DNA of 64,000 bases from Gammaproteobacteria bacterium (GCA_029880545.1 JAOUOD010000014.1:1-64000); one strand, 5' to 3'; shown: positions 42,981 through 54,404, counted from the stretch's first letter. Notes: generated by a model not told the origin, from the sequence alone. Made by a program: numbers and translations.

Positions 42981-45359
42981 TTATCGTAGTTCGGCGCCGA
43001 GTTCCCGACGCAGCACCCCGAGGATGTTTTCGATGACACCCTCAATCTCTACCTCTTTAAGAGTGCGCGAAGAGTCCTGTAAGGTCAAGCCCAAACCAAG
43101 ACTTTTTCTTCCCGAATCAATACCTTCGCCACGATAGTCGTCAAAAAGCTGGAGGTCTGTGAGCCAATTACCTGCTGCAGCACGAACTAATTTCAAAACC
43201 TCGCTCGCCGGAGTTTCAACGGGCAGAACTACGGCCAAATCGCGATCTATGGCAGGGAATCGCGAAATTTCTCGAAATTTGGCGATTTTATCACCCTGTA
43301 TTGCGGAAATCGCAACCTCCGCCAAGTAAACGGCCTGATCAAAATCAGATTTTGCAGAAATTTCCGGATGCAGCGCGCCAATCCAGCCAATATTTTTGCC
43401 GTTTCGGCTAATCTGGGCGCACTGCCCCGGGTGCAAGGCCGGGTGGCTGGTGGCCTGGAACTCGAAATCTTCACCATTTAACCCACTCAGGCCCAGAACT
43501 GCTTCCAAATCCCCTTTTAGATCAAAAAAGTCCATCTGCCGAGGTTTCTCAGCCCAACTCGGGGTGGATGCGGGACCGGTAAGGGCCATAGCCAGCATTT
43601 GCTCTTCCAGGCTGCCCTTACCCTTTTTGAGGAAACGGTGGCCAGTTTCGAATATCCGGATCCGATACTGCTGACGATTGAGGTTGTGCTCAACGACCTT
43701 TAGCAGCCCTGGCCACAGGTTGGTGCGCATGACAGCCAAATCGGAAGCAATAGGATTGGCTAATGGTATAGCCTGCACCTCGGGATTCAGGCGTTGCTGC
43801 ATTTCCGGATCGACAAAGCTGTAGGTAACGACTTCCTGGTAATCCCGGCTGGTCAATAGCCTGGCCACGTCATGTGTGCTGACCTGTGTTTCCGGGACCG
43901 GCGCCATATCCAGGATGCCCTGCGGCATGGTTTCCGGGATATTGTGGTATCCGTACAGTCGCGCCACCTCTTCGATCAAATCTTCTTCCCGGGCGATATC
44001 AAATCGATAGCTCGGTGCCGTGACCTTCCAGCCGCCGTTGATTGCCTTGACAGTCATGCCCAGTCGCTTCAGGTAGGATTGAATGCGACCAGATGCCAGC
44101 TTGATGCCCAGAACCGATTCAACCCGCTTGTGACGAACAACAATAGCCATGGCCCTGGGCAGATGTTTTGCCAGCTTTTTTTCAATCACTGGACCGGGTT
44201 TACCGCCGACGATGTCAACCAGTAACGCGGTGGCGCGTTCAAGCGCATCCTTTTGTAACTGTGGATCGACACCGCGTTCGAACCTGTGCGATGAATCTGT
44301 TTGCAAGCCAAGGCTGCGAGCCCGGCCCGCTATGGCCGAAGGCGCAAAATATGCGCTCTCGAGGAAAATATTGGTGGTATCGTCCGACACGGCAGACTGG
44401 GCGCCTCCCATAATACCGGCAAGCGCTACCGGGCCTTTGTCATCTGCGATCAGCAAGCTGCCGGTTTCGATGTCGCGTGTACTGCCATCAAGCAGTTCCA
44501 GTCTTGTTTTTTTCTGACAGTGTTTGACGTGGATGTTGCCGTTCAGTCGACCCAGATCAAATGCATGCATGGGCTGGCCAAGCTCCAGCAGTATGTAGTT
44601 GGTGACATCAATGCACGGACCCAGGCTGCGCAATCCGCTACGGCGCAATCGCTCCTGCATCCACATGGGTGTTACCGCGGCTGGATCGATATCTTCGATA
44701 ACCCGGCCGACGTAGTGCGGGCAGTCTGATCCCGCCTCCAGGCTGATGTTGATTCGCGTCTTGCTGGCAGCCTTGACCGGAGTAATCTTGACCGGTGTCA
44801 GTCGCGTGGCTGTCAATGCTGACAATTCACGAGCGATGCCGGCAACGCTAAGGCAATCACCGCGGTTTGGCGTAAGATCAATTTCTATTGCCTTGTCGTC
44901 AAGAGCAAGCGCCTTGAACAATGACTGACCGGGCTTCATGTCACCATGTAATTCCATCAGCCCATCAGATTGCTCTGACAGACCAAGCTCCTTTGCCGAA
45001 CAAAGCATGCCGAAAGAGTCTACGCCGCGAAGCGTGGCGGTTTTGATTTCCATGCCGCCAGGCAACACTGCGCCAACCAGTGCAACAGGTGCTTTCAGTC
45101 CTTCGCGTGCGTTGGCAGCACCGCAAACAATCTGCAGCTGCTTCTTGTTCCCGACCAATACCTGGCAAACCTGTAACCTGTCAGCTTCCGGGTGTGGCCC
45201 GGCTTTGACAATCTGGCCAACAACTATGTTGACCAGGTCGGGACTAACGGGTTCTATACCATCCACTTCAAGACCGGCCATAGTCAGGCAGTCGGCGATG
45301 CCCTGCGTCTTCAGTTCGGGATCGACCCACTCACGCAACCAGGATTCACTTATACGCAT
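42981..45359 (-). CDS. pheT: phenylalanine-tRNA ligase beta subunit
   Basis: PheT forms the alpha2-beta2 PheRS with PheS. The 792-residue length is normal. An N-terminal tRNA-binding (EMAP-like) domain, the B3/B4 editing domain, B5 and a C-terminal anticodon-binding FDX-ACB domain (SRFPAIDRDLAVVLP and the final DSSRTLKEVEIEGVI) are recognisable. It lies 27 bp after pheS. Confidence 0.97.
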   Translation of the reverse strand: MRISESWLREWVDPELKTQGIADCLTMAGLEVDGIEPVSPDLVNIVVGQIVKAGPHPEADRLQVCQVLVGNKKQLQIVCGAANAREGLKAPVALVGAVLPGGMEIKTATLRGVDSFGMLCSAKELGLSEQSDGLMELHGDMKPGQSLFKALALDDKAIEIDLTPNRGDCLSVAGIARELSALTATRLTPVKITPVKAASKTRINISLEAGSDCPHYVGRVIEDIDPAAVTPMWMQERLRRSGLRSLGPCIDVTNYILLELGQPMHAFDLGRLNGNIHVKHCQKKTRLELLDGSTRDIETGSLLIADDKGPVALAGIMGGAQSAVSDDTTNIFLESAYFAPSAIAGRARSLGLQTDSSHRFERGVDPQLQKDALERATALLVDIVGGKPGPVIEKKLAKHLPRAMAIVVRHKRVESVLGIKLASGRIQSYLKRLGMTVKAINGGWKVTAPSYRFDIAREEDLIEEVARLYGYHNIPETMPQGILDMAPVPETQVSTHDVARLLTSRDYQEVVTYSFVDPEMQQRLNPEVQAIPLANPIASDLAVMRTNLWPGLLKVVEHNLNRQQYRIRIFETGHRFLKKGKGSLEEQMLAMALTGPASTPSWAEKPRQMDFFDLKGDLEAVLGLSGLNGEDFEFQATSHPALHPGQCAQISRNGKNIGWIGALHPEISAKSDFDQAVYLAEVAISAIQGDKIAKFREISRFPAIDRDLAVVLPVETPASEVLKLVRAAAGNWLTDLQLFDDYRGEGIDSGRKSLGLGLTLQDSSRTLKEVEIEGVIENILGVLRRELGAELR

Positions 45360-45386
45360 AGTTTATTTCCGCTATTACTTCCCGCT

Positions 45387-46436
<1,050 letters not shown>

Positions 46437-46468
46437 TCAGCGTTTTATTTTATCAATTGGCAAAACAA

Positions 46469-46497
46469 AACGGGAAAGGTCAACGACCTTTCCCGTT
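46469..46497 (-). terminator. terminator/attenuator hairpin between rplT and pheS
   Basis: AACGGGAAAGGTC (46469-46481) and GACCTTTCCCGTT (46485-46497) form a perfect 13-bp stem with a 3-base loop. On the minus strand a TTTTGTTTTG tail follows. A smaller hairpin (46509-46515 with 46526-46532) lies just upstream in the transcript. In E. coli this gap holds the pheM leader and attenuator, but no clear phenylalanine-rich leader peptide with a start codon was found here. Confidence 0.85.
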
Positions 46498-46539
46498 GCT
46501 GATAGCTCGACGAATAAAGCTAGAAATTCGTCTTGACGA

Positions 46540-46899
46540 TCAGTTTGCGAGTCCGGCCTTGGCCTGTTCAGCCAAAGCAGTAAACGCATCCATATCGTGA
46601 ACAGCGATATCGGCAAGAACCTTGCGATCAATCTCGATATCAGATTTCTTCAGGCCATCCATAAGACGGCTGTAGCTCAGGCCATTCATGCGTGCCGCGG
46701 CATTGATACGGGCAATCCACAGTGCGCGGAACTGGCGTTTTTTCTGGCGGCGATCGCGGTAGGCGTACTGGCCGGCCTTATCCACAGCCTGCTTGGCTAC
46801 ACGATAAACATTCTTGCGCGCACCGCGGTAACCCTTGGCGCGATCAATTACTTTCTTGTGACGAGCGTGTGCAATGACACCGCGTTTGACTCGTGGCAT
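46540..46899 (-). CDS. rplT: 50S ribosomal protein L20
   Basis: L20 is essential for early 50S assembly and, in E. coli, represses rpmI-rplT translation. The 119-residue protein starts MPRVKRGV and has the typical [16 protein letters not shown] and [20 protein letters not shown] stretches. It lies 12 bp after rpmI. Confidence 0.98.
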   Translation of the reverse strand: MPRVKRGVIAHARHKKVIDRAKGYRGARKNVYRVAKQAVDKAGQYAYRDRRQKKRQFRALWIARINAAARMNGLSYSRLMDGLKKSDIEIDRKVLADIAVHDMDAFTALAEQAKAGLAN

Positions 46900-46911
46900 T
46901 GTTCTGTCTCC

Positions 46912-47109
46912 TTATACGTACGGCAACATGCGGCGAACGAGGCCGGTGTCTGCTTTATGAACCATGTCACCGCCACGCAAGTGACGCTTGCGCTTGGTGC
47001 TCTTCTTGGTCAGGATGTGGCGCATATGGGAAGAACTGCGACGAAAACCGCCACTGGCAGTTTTCTTGAAGCGCTTCGCGGCACCGCGATTGGTTTTGAT
47101 CTTTGGCAT
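46912..47109 (-). CDS. rpmI: 50S ribosomal protein L35
   Basis: L35 is 65 residues, starting [17 protein letters not shown] and ending [11 protein letters not shown] 47109 gives the conserved start. The extra codons upstream to 47139 are not part of the protein. It sits between infC and rplT. Confidence 0.97.
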   Translation of the reverse strand: MPKIKTNRGAAKRFKKTASGGFRRSSSHMRHILTKKSTKRKRHLRGGDMVHKADTGLVRRMLPYV

Positions 47110-47151
47110 TGTCAAACTCCTCAGTCTTGCCGACTGCAATTCAAAATCTGA

Positions 47152-47679
47152 TTACTTGCTGATAACTGCCTTGGGTTGCAGCACCATCACCATCTGGCGA
47201 CCTTCCAGCCTGGGAAACTGCTCTACGGATGCGTACTCCGCCAGGTCGGCTTCGACCCGTTTAAGCATTTCAAGCCCCAGTTCCTGGTGCGCCATTTCAC
47301 GGCCTCTAAACCGCATCGTGACTTTTGCCTTGTCGCCCTTTTCAAGAAAGCGAATCAGATTTCGAAGTTTGACGTTGTAATCACCTATATCGGTGCCAGG
47401 TCGAAACTTCACTTCTTTGACTTGTATCTGTTTCTGCTTTTTCTTGGCCGCATGTTGCGCTTTGCTCGCTTCATACTGGTATTTGCCAAAATCCATGATC
47501 CGGCATACCGGCGGTTCCGCATTGGGTGAAATTTCCACCAAATCCAGGCCCGCTTCTTCGGCCTTGTCCAGGGCTTCTGCGATAGTCACGACGCCAATCT
47601 GGTCGCCGTCTGCTCCGATTAACCGCACCTCCGGGGCCTGAATTTCCCGGTTAAGGCGCGTCTCTTTTTTTGCTGCGAT
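47152..47679 (-). CDS. infC: translation initiation factor IF-3, non-AUG start
   Basis: IF-3 keeps 30S subunits free and checks the start codon. The true start is upstream of GTG 47628. An ATC at 47679, nine bases after AGGAG, gives an N-terminus beginning [12 protein letters not shown], which matches the family and ends in [15 protein letters not shown] 47685 is an alternative but too close to the Shine-Dalgarno. AUU/AUC starts are the known basis of infC autoregulation, because IF-3 discriminates against them. The gene follows the thrS stop with about a 20-bp gap. Confidence 0.92.
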   Translation of the reverse strand: MAAKKETRLNREIQAPEVRLIGADGDQIGVVTIAEALDKAEEAGLDLVEISPNAEPPVCRIMDFGKYQYEASKAQHAAKKKQKQIQVKEVKFRPGTDIGDYNVKLRNLIRFLEKGDKAKVTMRFRGREMAHQELGLEMLKRVEADLAEYASVEQFPRLEGRQMVMVLQPKAVISK

Positions 47680-47699
47680 ACGAATTATCTCCTGAAAAA

Positions 47700-49610
47700 T
47701 TAAACGCCGCGGCCCGCGACTTCGTTGGTGAGGCGTAGACTGAATTCGTCCAGGGTCATAACACCCAGATCCTCACCGGTTCGCGTGCGCACGGCAACGG
47801 TACCGTCTTGCGCTTCCCGGTTGCCCGCTACCAGCAGGTACGGGATGCGCTGCAATGTGTGCTCGCGGATTTTAAAGCCGATTTTTTCGTTTCTCAAGTC
47901 CGAATGTGCTCGGAAGCCTTTATTTTTCAAACTTTTTTCCAGTTTTTCACAATATTCGGCCTGGTCGTCAGTAATATTCATCACCACCACTTGTGTGGGT
48001 GCCAACCAGGCCGGCATGGCGCCGGCATGTTCCTCGATCAATATACCGATAAACCGCTCCAATGAACCCAGGATTGCCCGGTGCAACATGACCGGAACCT
48101 GGCGGCTGCCATCCTCCGCGACATAGTGCGCATCGAGCCGTCCCGGCATGGAGAAATCCACCTGAATGGTGCCGCATTGCCAGACCCGCTCCAGGCTGTC
48201 GCGCAGGGAGAATTCAATTTTTGGTCCGTAAAACGCGCCCTCGCCCGGTTGCAGTTCCCATTCAAGACCCTTGGAGTTAAGTGAATCTTCCAGCGCCTGT
48301 TCCGCCTTGTCCCAGATTTCATCGGAACCGACGCGATTTTCAGGACGCGTGGACAGCTTGGTTTCAAGCTGATTGAAGCCGAAATCCGCATAGACCTTGG
48401 TCAACAGATCAATGAAATCAGACACCTCGTCCTGGATCTGGTTCTCGGTACAGAAAATATGCGCGTCATCCTGGGTGAAGTTGCGCACGCGCATGATGCC
48501 GTGCAGGGTTCCTGACGGTTCATTACGGTGGCAGGAGCCGAATTCTGCCATGCGTAGCGGCAGGTCCCGGTAACTCTTCAGGCCCTGGTTGTAAATCTGT
48601 ACGTGGCAAGGGCAATTCATCGGCTTGACCGCGTAGTCACGGGCCTCCGAATGCGTGGTGAACATCATGTCACCAAATTTGTCCCAGTGACCGGATTTTT
48701 CCCACAGGCTGCGATCGACCATTTGCGGGGTTTTGACTTCCTGGTATCCGTGATTGCGCAAGGTGGCGCGTATGTACTGTTCAATTTGTTGCCAGATAGT
48801 CCAGCCTTTGTCGTGCCAGAACACCATGCCCGGCGCTTCATCCTGGGTATGAAACAGGTCAAGCTGGCGACCCAGCTTGCGATGGTCACGCTTTTCCGCT
48901 TCCTCGAGCCGATGCAGGTATGCCTTGAGATCTTTCTTGTTGGTCCAGGCCGTGCCGTAAACACGCTGCAGCATTTCATTGCGTGAATCCCCGCGCCAGT
49001 AGGCGCCGGCGACTTTCATCAGCTTGAAGGCCTTGAGCTTGCCGGTATTGGGAACATGAGGGCCGCGACAGAGGTCGATAAATTCGCCCTGCTTGTACAG
49101 CGAGATCTCCTCGTTACCGGGTATGCTGCCGATAATCTCGGCCTTGTAATCCTCACCCATTCCCTTGAAGAACGTCACCGCGTCGTCGCGCAGCATGACT
49201 GAACGGCTGACTTCATCACCGTTTTTGGCCAGTTCGGTCATCTTGTTCTCGATAACAACCAGATCTTCTTCGGTAAAAGGTCGCTCGTAGGCGAAATCGT
49301 AGTAGAAGCCGTTGTCGATCACCGGACCAATTGTGACTTGCGCTTTCGGGAATAGCTCTTTGACCGCCTGAGCGAGCAAATGAGCCGTGGAATGGCGAAT
49401 CACGTCCAGGCCGTCTTCGTCCCGGTCGGTAACAATGCCCAGCTCAACATCGCGATCAATGGTATACGAGGTATCGACCAGTTTACCGTCAACACGACCG
49501 GCCAGCGCGGCACTGGCCAGCCCTGGGCCGATATCTGCTGCAACATCGGCTACGGTTACGGGGTTGGAAAATTCGCGCTTGGAACCATCTGGTAAGGATA
49601 CAACCGGCAT
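47700..49610 (-). CDS. thrS: threonine-tRNA ligase
   Basis: ThrRS has an N-terminal TGS domain ([14 protein letters not shown]), an editing domain with [16 protein letters not shown] and the later [10 protein letters not shown] segment, a class II catalytic core (motif 2 around [21 protein letters not shown], here split) and the anticodon-binding domain. The 636-residue size is normal. It is first in the thrS-infC-rpmI-rplT-pheST-ihfA operon. Confidence 0.98.
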   Translation of the reverse strand: MPVVSLPDGSKREFSNPVTVADVAADIGPGLASAALAGRVDGKLVDTSYTIDRDVELGIVTDRDEDGLDVIRHSTAHLLAQAVKELFPKAQVTIGPVIDNGFYYDFAYERPFTEEDLVVIENKMTELAKNGDEVSRSVMLRDDAVTFFKGMGEDYKAEIIGSIPGNEEISLYKQGEFIDLCRGPHVPNTGKLKAFKLMKVAGAYWRGDSRNEMLQRVYGTAWTNKKDLKAYLHRLEEAEKRDHRKLGRQLDLFHTQDEAPGMVFWHDKGWTIWQQIEQYIRATLRNHGYQEVKTPQMVDRSLWEKSGHWDKFGDMMFTTHSEARDYAVKPMNCPCHVQIYNQGLKSYRDLPLRMAEFGSCHRNEPSGTLHGIMRVRNFTQDDAHIFCTENQIQDEVSDFIDLLTKVYADFGFNQLETKLSTRPENRVGSDEIWDKAEQALEDSLNSKGLEWELQPGEGAFYGPKIEFSLRDSLERVWQCGTIQVDFSMPGRLDAHYVAEDGSRQVPVMLHRAILGSLERFIGILIEEHAGAMPAWLAPTQVVVMNITDDQAEYCEKLEKSLKNKGFRAHSDLRNEKIGFKIREHTLQRIPYLLVAGNREAQDGTVAVRTRTGEDLGVMTLDEFSLRLTNEVAGRGV

Positions 49611-49670
49611 CTCTGCTCCCTCAGTCAGTGGCGACCCCTACCAAAGGCCGCGTGTGGGCAATGAAATAAA

Positions 49671-49718
49671 AACGGCGAATTCGGGAGCAAATTCAACAGA
49701 GCCTCCGGATTCGCCGTT
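49671..49718 (-). terminator. terminator after tRNA-Val
   Basis: AACGGCGAAT (49671-49680) pairs with ATTCGCCGTT (49709-49718), with additional imperfect pairing inside. A TTTTTATTT tail follows on the minus strand. It separates tRNA-Val from thrS. Confidence 0.8.
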
Positions 49719-49726
49719 CTAGCGAA

Positions 49727-49803
49727 TGGTAGGCACGAGTGGACTCGAACCACCGACCCCCACCATGTCAAGGTGGTGCTCTAACCAGCTGAGCTACGCG
49801 CCT
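49727..49803 (-). tRNA. tRNA-Val(GAC)
   Basis: The 77-nt tRNA has acceptor strands AGGCGCG/CGTGCCT, discriminator A and encoded CCA. The anticodon loop TTGACAT gives GAC. It lies between the glycan operon and thrS. Confidence 0.94.
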
Positions 49804-49882
49804 GTCGAGGCGCGGAAATTATCATAATCGCTGGTTCAATCAAAGCCTTAAATCGTGCCAACCCAATCAAATACGGTCCGTT

Positions 49883-50776
49883 TCAACGGGGCAAGTCATC
49901 CCGCCCCAATACAAATTTTCTGGGCGTAAAATCCAGCGCTTCACTTGCCTGCTGGTGGTCAAAAACCAGGTCCTGGTTCATCCGCTCAATCATGCCGAAA
50001 GACAGCTTGCGAAACCCGGGAATCAGTCCGGACACGACCAAGGCAGCCTTGAATACCACCGCCGGAATCCGAACGATACGCGGTGATCGATTCATTGCCC
50101 GGAACACGCGTGACACCATTTCTGTATAACTGAGCACTTCTGCCCCGGAAATATTCATCGCCATATTCTTCGTACTGCTCGTTTCCAGTGCCGCGAGACA
50201 TGCCTTGGCTACGTCATCAACATGGACTGGCTGTCGCCTGCCTTGCGCCGGACCAAAAACAGGAAAGAAACCAAATCGGTGAATCAGGCGGGCTATCCTG
50301 GAAATATTCTGATCATGGCCACCGCCATAAATCATGGTCGGCCGGAGAATTATCCAGTCGATGCCGTTGGACTCCGCCCAACTGGCCAGTTCTTCCTCCG
50401 CTGCTGCGAGCTTGTTAGCAAGTTGACGATCAGCGGGGTCTTTTGCGTCAGCCTTGGTAAATCGGCTGGTAGAAGAAAGCGCAACTATGCGCCGGGCACC
50501 TTTCGTTAACAAAAAGTCAAAATAGTCGGGGAGCACCCAAATGGGCGCGAGAGAAAGCCAGAAAGGTATAACGGGTTTGCCGGGGCTCGAATCCGCTTGC
50601 CCGAGCTGGTGCCAGACTTCAGACTTACTCGATCGACCTGCCTGCCGACTGAAGGCATGAACCTCCCGGGTCTCCTGCTGACCTGTTGAAGCCAAACGAC
50701 TCAGCAGTTTTGTACCGACCAGGCTTGTTGCCCCGAGTATGCCCAGCCTGAGATCAGGTGCTGCCAATCCTGCCAC
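49883..50776 (-). CDS. NAD(P)-dependent epimerase-like protein
   Basis: The 297-residue protein belongs to the extended/atypical short-chain dehydrogenase group. The Rossmann motif GILGATSLVG lies at 12-21, and an ILRPTMIYGGGHD stretch near 155 resembles the complex I NDUFA9-like and nucleotide-sugar epimerase-like members. The usual YxxxK is not clear. It is the last gene of the glycan operon and overlaps the upstream GT2 gene by 23 bp. A nucleotide-sugar or undecaprenyl-linked sugar role is likely by context only. Confidence 0.75.
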   Translation of the reverse strand: MAGLAAPDLRLGILGATSLVGTKLLSRLASTGQQETREVHAFSRQAGRSSKSEVWHQLGQADSSPGKPVIPFWLSLAPIWVLPDYFDFLLTKGARRIVALSSTSRFTKADAKDPADRQLANKLAAAEEELASWAESNGIDWIILRPTMIYGGGHDQNISRIARLIHRFGFFPVFGPAQGRRQPVHVDDVAKACLAALETSSTKNMAMNISGAEVLSYTEMVSRVFRAMNRSPRIVRIPAVVFKAALVVSGLIPGFRKLSFGMIERMNQDLVFDHQQASEALDFTPRKFVLGRDDLPR

Positions 50777-51788
50777 CGTGGCGGATGCGCCTGGCTAGCT
50801 GGCAGGTTGCGACCATCCCAAACCGCAACCAGACACCGCAGCTCACCAGCCACATAAATGCGCCGGGGTATTGATGACGAAAGAACTTGCGGTAAAACCT
50901 CATCATGCCCTTGTGTTTGTGCCATTCGACGAATAAAGGACGCGAACGGCCACAAGAGCCCTGAAAATGTTTTGCCGGGGCGTCGGGCACAAACAGGATT
51001 TTCCAGCCTTTTTGACGCAACCTCATGCAGATATCAAGGTCCTCACAATGCAGGAAATAGTTTTCGTCCCATCCGCCGATTTCCTCCAGCACGCTTTTTC
51101 TGACGAGCATCATCGCCCCGGAAATGGCTTCGACCTCTACCGGATGTGTCGGAAGCGGTTGTGTGTGAAGGTAAAAATCATAAAAGAGTCTGGGCCAGCG
51201 TTTTGAAAAACGCGTCAAACCAAATGCCCGAACGAATGAGCGCCACGGAGTAGGTATCGCCCTTCGACCACCAGCCTGTTCCGTGCCATCCGGATTCATC
51301 AGGCGCCCCCCGGCCATGGCTGCACCCGGGTTTGCCTCCAGGGCATCAACGAGCTTTTTTAGTGAGCCAGCAGCCAACATGCAATCGGGATTTAGGAACA
51401 AAACATAGGGGCTGGTCGCTTCGATGTTGCCACGATTGCAGCCACTGGCAAATCCGTGATTGTTACGGTTGTCGACTACCGAAACATAATCCTTCCCAAA
51501 ATATGTGCTTTTTATCGGGTCGGTACTGCAATCCGTAGAACCATTATCAACTACAACAACATCTTGAGAATCGTCCACACACGCCGCTACACTTTGCTGC
51601 AGCAGATCGCCCGAGTTGTAATTCACGATAACAGTTGTAACGGGCAAGCGCCCGGTTTTAGCCAACCCTGCCACGAGAACCGGTATATCTACAAGCTTTG
51701 CCTTGATTGGCTTGTGATCCAGCAGATTGACGACCTTGCCTGTATTCAACCTGGCTGACGGCTTTGAGTCTATGCGTGGAGTATCCAT
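50754..51788 (-). CDS. family 2 glycosyltransferase
   Basis: The 344-residue protein has a GT2 domain starting near residue 50 (VTTVIVNYNSGDLL), with the DxD-region aspartates in VVVDNGSTD and LFLNPDC. The late acceptor-side motif is GGWDENYFLHCEDLDICMRL, split around ED. A C-terminal hydrophobic stretch (about 315-335) may contact the membrane. It is rhamnosyltransferase-like in type, and the sugar is not predictable. It lies 27 bp after the other GT2 gene. Confidence 0.88.
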   Translation of the reverse strand: MDTPRIDSKPSARLNTGKVVNLLDHKPIKAKLVDIPVLVAGLAKTGRLPVTTVIVNYNSGDLLQQSVAACVDDSQDVVVVDNGSTDCSTDPIKSTYFGKDYVSVVDNRNNHGFASGCNRGNIEATSPYVLFLNPDCMLAAGSLKKLVDALEANPGAAMAGGRLMNPDGTEQAGGRRAIPTPWRSFVRAFGLTRFSKRWPRLFYDFYLHTQPLPTHPVEVEAISGAMMLVRKSVLEEIGGWDENYFLHCEDLDICMRLRQKGWKILFVPDAPAKHFQGSCGRSRPLFVEWHKHKGMMRFYRKFFRHQYPGAFMWLVSCGVWLRFGMVATCQLARRIRHGGRIGST

Positions 51789-51815
51789 GACGCACTCCTT
51801 GTTATGCGCTATTTA

Positions 51816-52835
51816 CTATCTCATTTTGCTGTTTTGCGTGCGTCTTGGGTGAATCGTTTTGCGGGAGGGGTATAGTCGTTTATCCAGCACCGCCCAGATA
51901 TCAGCAATAGAAGCTCGGCGATTTTTCTGTATGAGCGACCGCTTTTTGAGCACACCGGGTAGACCTTTCAGCGCATCCCGCTTTGCCCGGAGTATCACTC
52001 CACCCTTCCCTTTTAGTATATAGATCAACATTATAACCAAGTTGAGGGCGATGTGAAGAGGCAGGAACAACCAAAACAGGATGCCGGGCATATTTTTCAC
52101 GTATGCCCAGACCAGGTTACGATGACCGTGATAGATGGCAAAGTCACTATGACGGCCGCCGGTAGTGGCTGAGCCAACATGATGAACCACCGCATCCGGT
52201 ACATACATGGCCTTGTGCCCTGCCAGCCTCAGACGGAATCCCAGGTCGACATCTTCGACATAACAGAAAAAATCCTCATCGAACCCGCCCATTTCCCGGA
52301 GCACTTCGGTTCGATATAGCGCGGCCCCGGCACAGGCGGAGAATATTTCGTGTGGGCAAGTATGCTCGGGGTCAGAGCTGTCAAAATCGTCCAAAAAGCC
52401 ATCGCGCCAAACAAGACCGGACATATGGTATACATCCCCAATCCCGTCGATCTGGCGCAAATCGCTATAAACTAGCTGCCGAGACCCAAATGCGGCAATA
52501 TCAGAATGCATGTCCGCCGCCTCTATCAGTGCACCCAGCCAGCCAGGATCTGGGAATGCGTCGGGGTTCAGCAAAGCAACATATCTCGCCTCTGTATCGC
52601 TTATAATGAAATTATTTGCGTGCGCAAAACCGGTGTTTGTGCCCAGCAGGCAAGCAGTCACAGCAATTCCGGGGTATTGAGAATATTCCGATGGTACCGA
52701 CGGGACGCTGCCATTATCAACGATAATTACCCTGCGTGGTTTTAATGTTTGTATCGATAGATGCTCAAGACACCTCTTTAAAAGATCGTTACTATTCCAG
52801 TTTACTATTATGACTGACACGTCTTCTGCACGCAT
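51816..52835 (-). CDS. family 2 glycosyltransferase
   Basis: The 339-residue protein has an N-terminal GT2 fold: VSVIIVNWNSNDLL, VIIVDNGSVPS, ALLNPDAFPDPGW, then GGFDEDFFCYVEDVDLGFRL. A hydrophobic C-terminal segment (GILFWLFLPLHIALNLVIML) suggests membrane association at the inner face. It is related to the neighbouring GT2 in plan. It comes 39 bp after glpK in the glycan operon. Confidence 0.88.
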   Translation of the reverse strand: MRAEDVSVIIVNWNSNDLLKRCLEHLSIQTLKPRRVIIVDNGSVPSVPSEYSQYPGIAVTACLLGTNTGFAHANNFIISDTEARYVALLNPDAFPDPGWLGALIEAADMHSDIAAFGSRQLVYSDLRQIDGIGDVYHMSGLVWRDGFLDDFDSSDPEHTCPHEIFSACAGAALYRTEVLREMGGFDEDFFCYVEDVDLGFRLRLAGHKAMYVPDAVVHHVGSATTGGRHSDFAIYHGHRNLVWAYVKNMPGILFWLFLPLHIALNLVIMLIYILKGKGGVILRAKRDALKGLPGVLKKRSLIQKNRRASIADIWAVLDKRLYPSRKTIHPRRTQNSKMR

Positions 52836-52874
52836 AACGATCTCGCAACCTATGTATATATCCGGCAGAAATAT

Positions 52875-54359
52875 CTAAAAGCCGGTCATGCCTTCGCGAA
52901 TAATGTCCTGGGGCATGTGCCGCGCCTTATTAACCGCGTCATGCCAGCCAGCCAATAGTTTTGACCTGTCATTCTCGCTAATACGGGGTACGAATGTTTT
53001 GTCCAGTTTTTGAATAGACGACAGTTCATCAATTGATAACCAGACACCCGCTCCAAGGCCAGCCATAAACCCAATACCAAATGCAGTCGATTCTATATGT
53101 CGTGGGCGATGAACTTCTGTATCGAGCATGTCCGCCTGAAACTGTAAAACAAATTCATTTTTAGTCATGCCTCCGTCCACCTTTATACCTGATATTGGCA
53201 AACCGGAGTCAATTTCCATAATTCGCAAAACATCTACACTTTGATATACCACAGACTCCAATGCAGCCCTTACAATATATCTTTTATCGGTACCAAAACT
53301 CAAACCAACAATAGCAGCTCGACAGTTCATATCCCAGTAAGGTGCACCAAGGCCGGTGAAAGCTGGCACAATATACACGCCTTCGTTTGAACTTACGGCC
53401 CGCGCCATGGCCTCGCTGTCCGACGCATCCCCTATCAATTGCATACCATCGCGCAGCCATTGAATCACTGAGCCCGCAGAAAATATCGAGCCCTCAAGCG
53501 CAAAACAGCGCTCACCAGTTTGGGAAACAGCGACTGTTGTTATTAGGCCATGGTCCGATGTGATACGTTTTTTTCCGGTGTTCATCATTAGGAAGCAGCC
53601 GGTACCGTATGTGTTTTTGACACTGCCTTCAGCTAGGCAGCCGTTTCCAAAAAGAGATGCTTGCTGATCCCCGGCTATAGCGAGAATAGGGACCCCGTTT
53701 ACCGCAGGTATCGTGCTTACTGAACCGTACTCGTAGATTGAATTATAAATTGACGGCAAAATACATCCAGGTATGTTGAATATTTCGAGCAACTCCGGAT
53801 CCCAGCTTCCCGTTTCAAGGTTGTAAAGGAGTGTTCGAGAAGCATTGGTGTGGTCTGTTGCATGAATAGCGCCACCGGTCAACTTCCAAAGCAGCCAGGC
53901 GTCTACCGTTCCAACCAAGGCTCTTTCAATATCAACTTTAACATTATCGAGAAGCCATCGAATTTTGGTGGCACTAAAATAGGCATCTAGCGGTAACCCG
54001 GTTCTTTCTTTCACAAAATTCGCTGAACCTTTCAGATCTGCACATATGTTGCTTGTTCTGCGGCATTGCCAAACGATGGCATTATGGTACGGTTGGCCTG
54101 TAACGCGATCCCACAATATAGTAGTTTCTCGCTGATTTGTAATACCTATCGCAGCGACCGATCCTGAAGTAGAATCCATTACCTCTTCAATGCCTGATAC
54201 GACTGAGTCCCATATATTGTACGGATCATGCTCAACCCATCCTGGTTGTGGATAATGTTGTCGAATTTCACGATATGCGCGCGCCTTGATATCTCCTTGG
54301 TCGTCGAATAAAATTACCGTTGTACCGGTAGTTCCTTGATCAATTGACAATAAATTCAT
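52875..54359 (-). CDS. glpK: glycerol kinase within the glycan operon
   Basis: GlpK phosphorylates glycerol to sn-glycerol 3-phosphate. The 494-residue protein has the FGGY fold: SIDQGTTGTT at 5-14, ITNQRET near 75, WQCRRTS and the ADP-binding KVDGGMTKN. All catalytic features look intact. Its position between a glycerol-phosphate cytidylyltransferase fusion and glycosyltransferases, and not with glpF/glpD, implies that it supplies glycerol 3-phosphate for CDP-glycerol. It lies 45 bp after the fusion gene. Confidence 0.93.
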   Translation of the reverse strand: MNLLSIDQGTTGTTVILFDDQGDIKARAYREIRQHYPQPGWVEHDPYNIWDSVVSGIEEVMDSTSGSVAAIGITNQRETTILWDRVTGQPYHNAIVWQCRRTSNICADLKGSANFVKERTGLPLDAYFSATKIRWLLDNVKVDIERALVGTVDAWLLWKLTGGAIHATDHTNASRTLLYNLETGSWDPELLEIFNIPGCILPSIYNSIYEYGSVSTIPAVNGVPILAIAGDQQASLFGNGCLAEGSVKNTYGTGCFLMMNTGKKRITSDHGLITTVAVSQTGERCFALEGSIFSAGSVIQWLRDGMQLIGDASDSEAMARAVSSNEGVYIVPAFTGLGAPYWDMNCRAAIVGLSFGTDKRYIVRAALESVVYQSVDVLRIMEIDSGLPISGIKVDGGMTKNEFVLQFQADMLDTEVHRPRHIESTAFGIGFMAGLGAGVWLSIDELSSIQKLDKTFVPRISENDRSKLLAGWHDAVNKARHMPQDIIREGMTGF

Positions 54360-54404
54360 AATACACTCACGCCCCCTTTATCCACATACAGACACTCCTC
54401 TGCC

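Noticed and set aside
46497-46631. pheM-like leader peptide
   Set aside because: The open frame through the terminator has few phenylalanines and no plausible start with an RBS.
49610-49730. T-box riboswitch upstream of thrS
   Set aside because: No T-box sequence (TGGNACCGCG-like) is seen. The hairpin is best explained as the tRNA-Val terminator.
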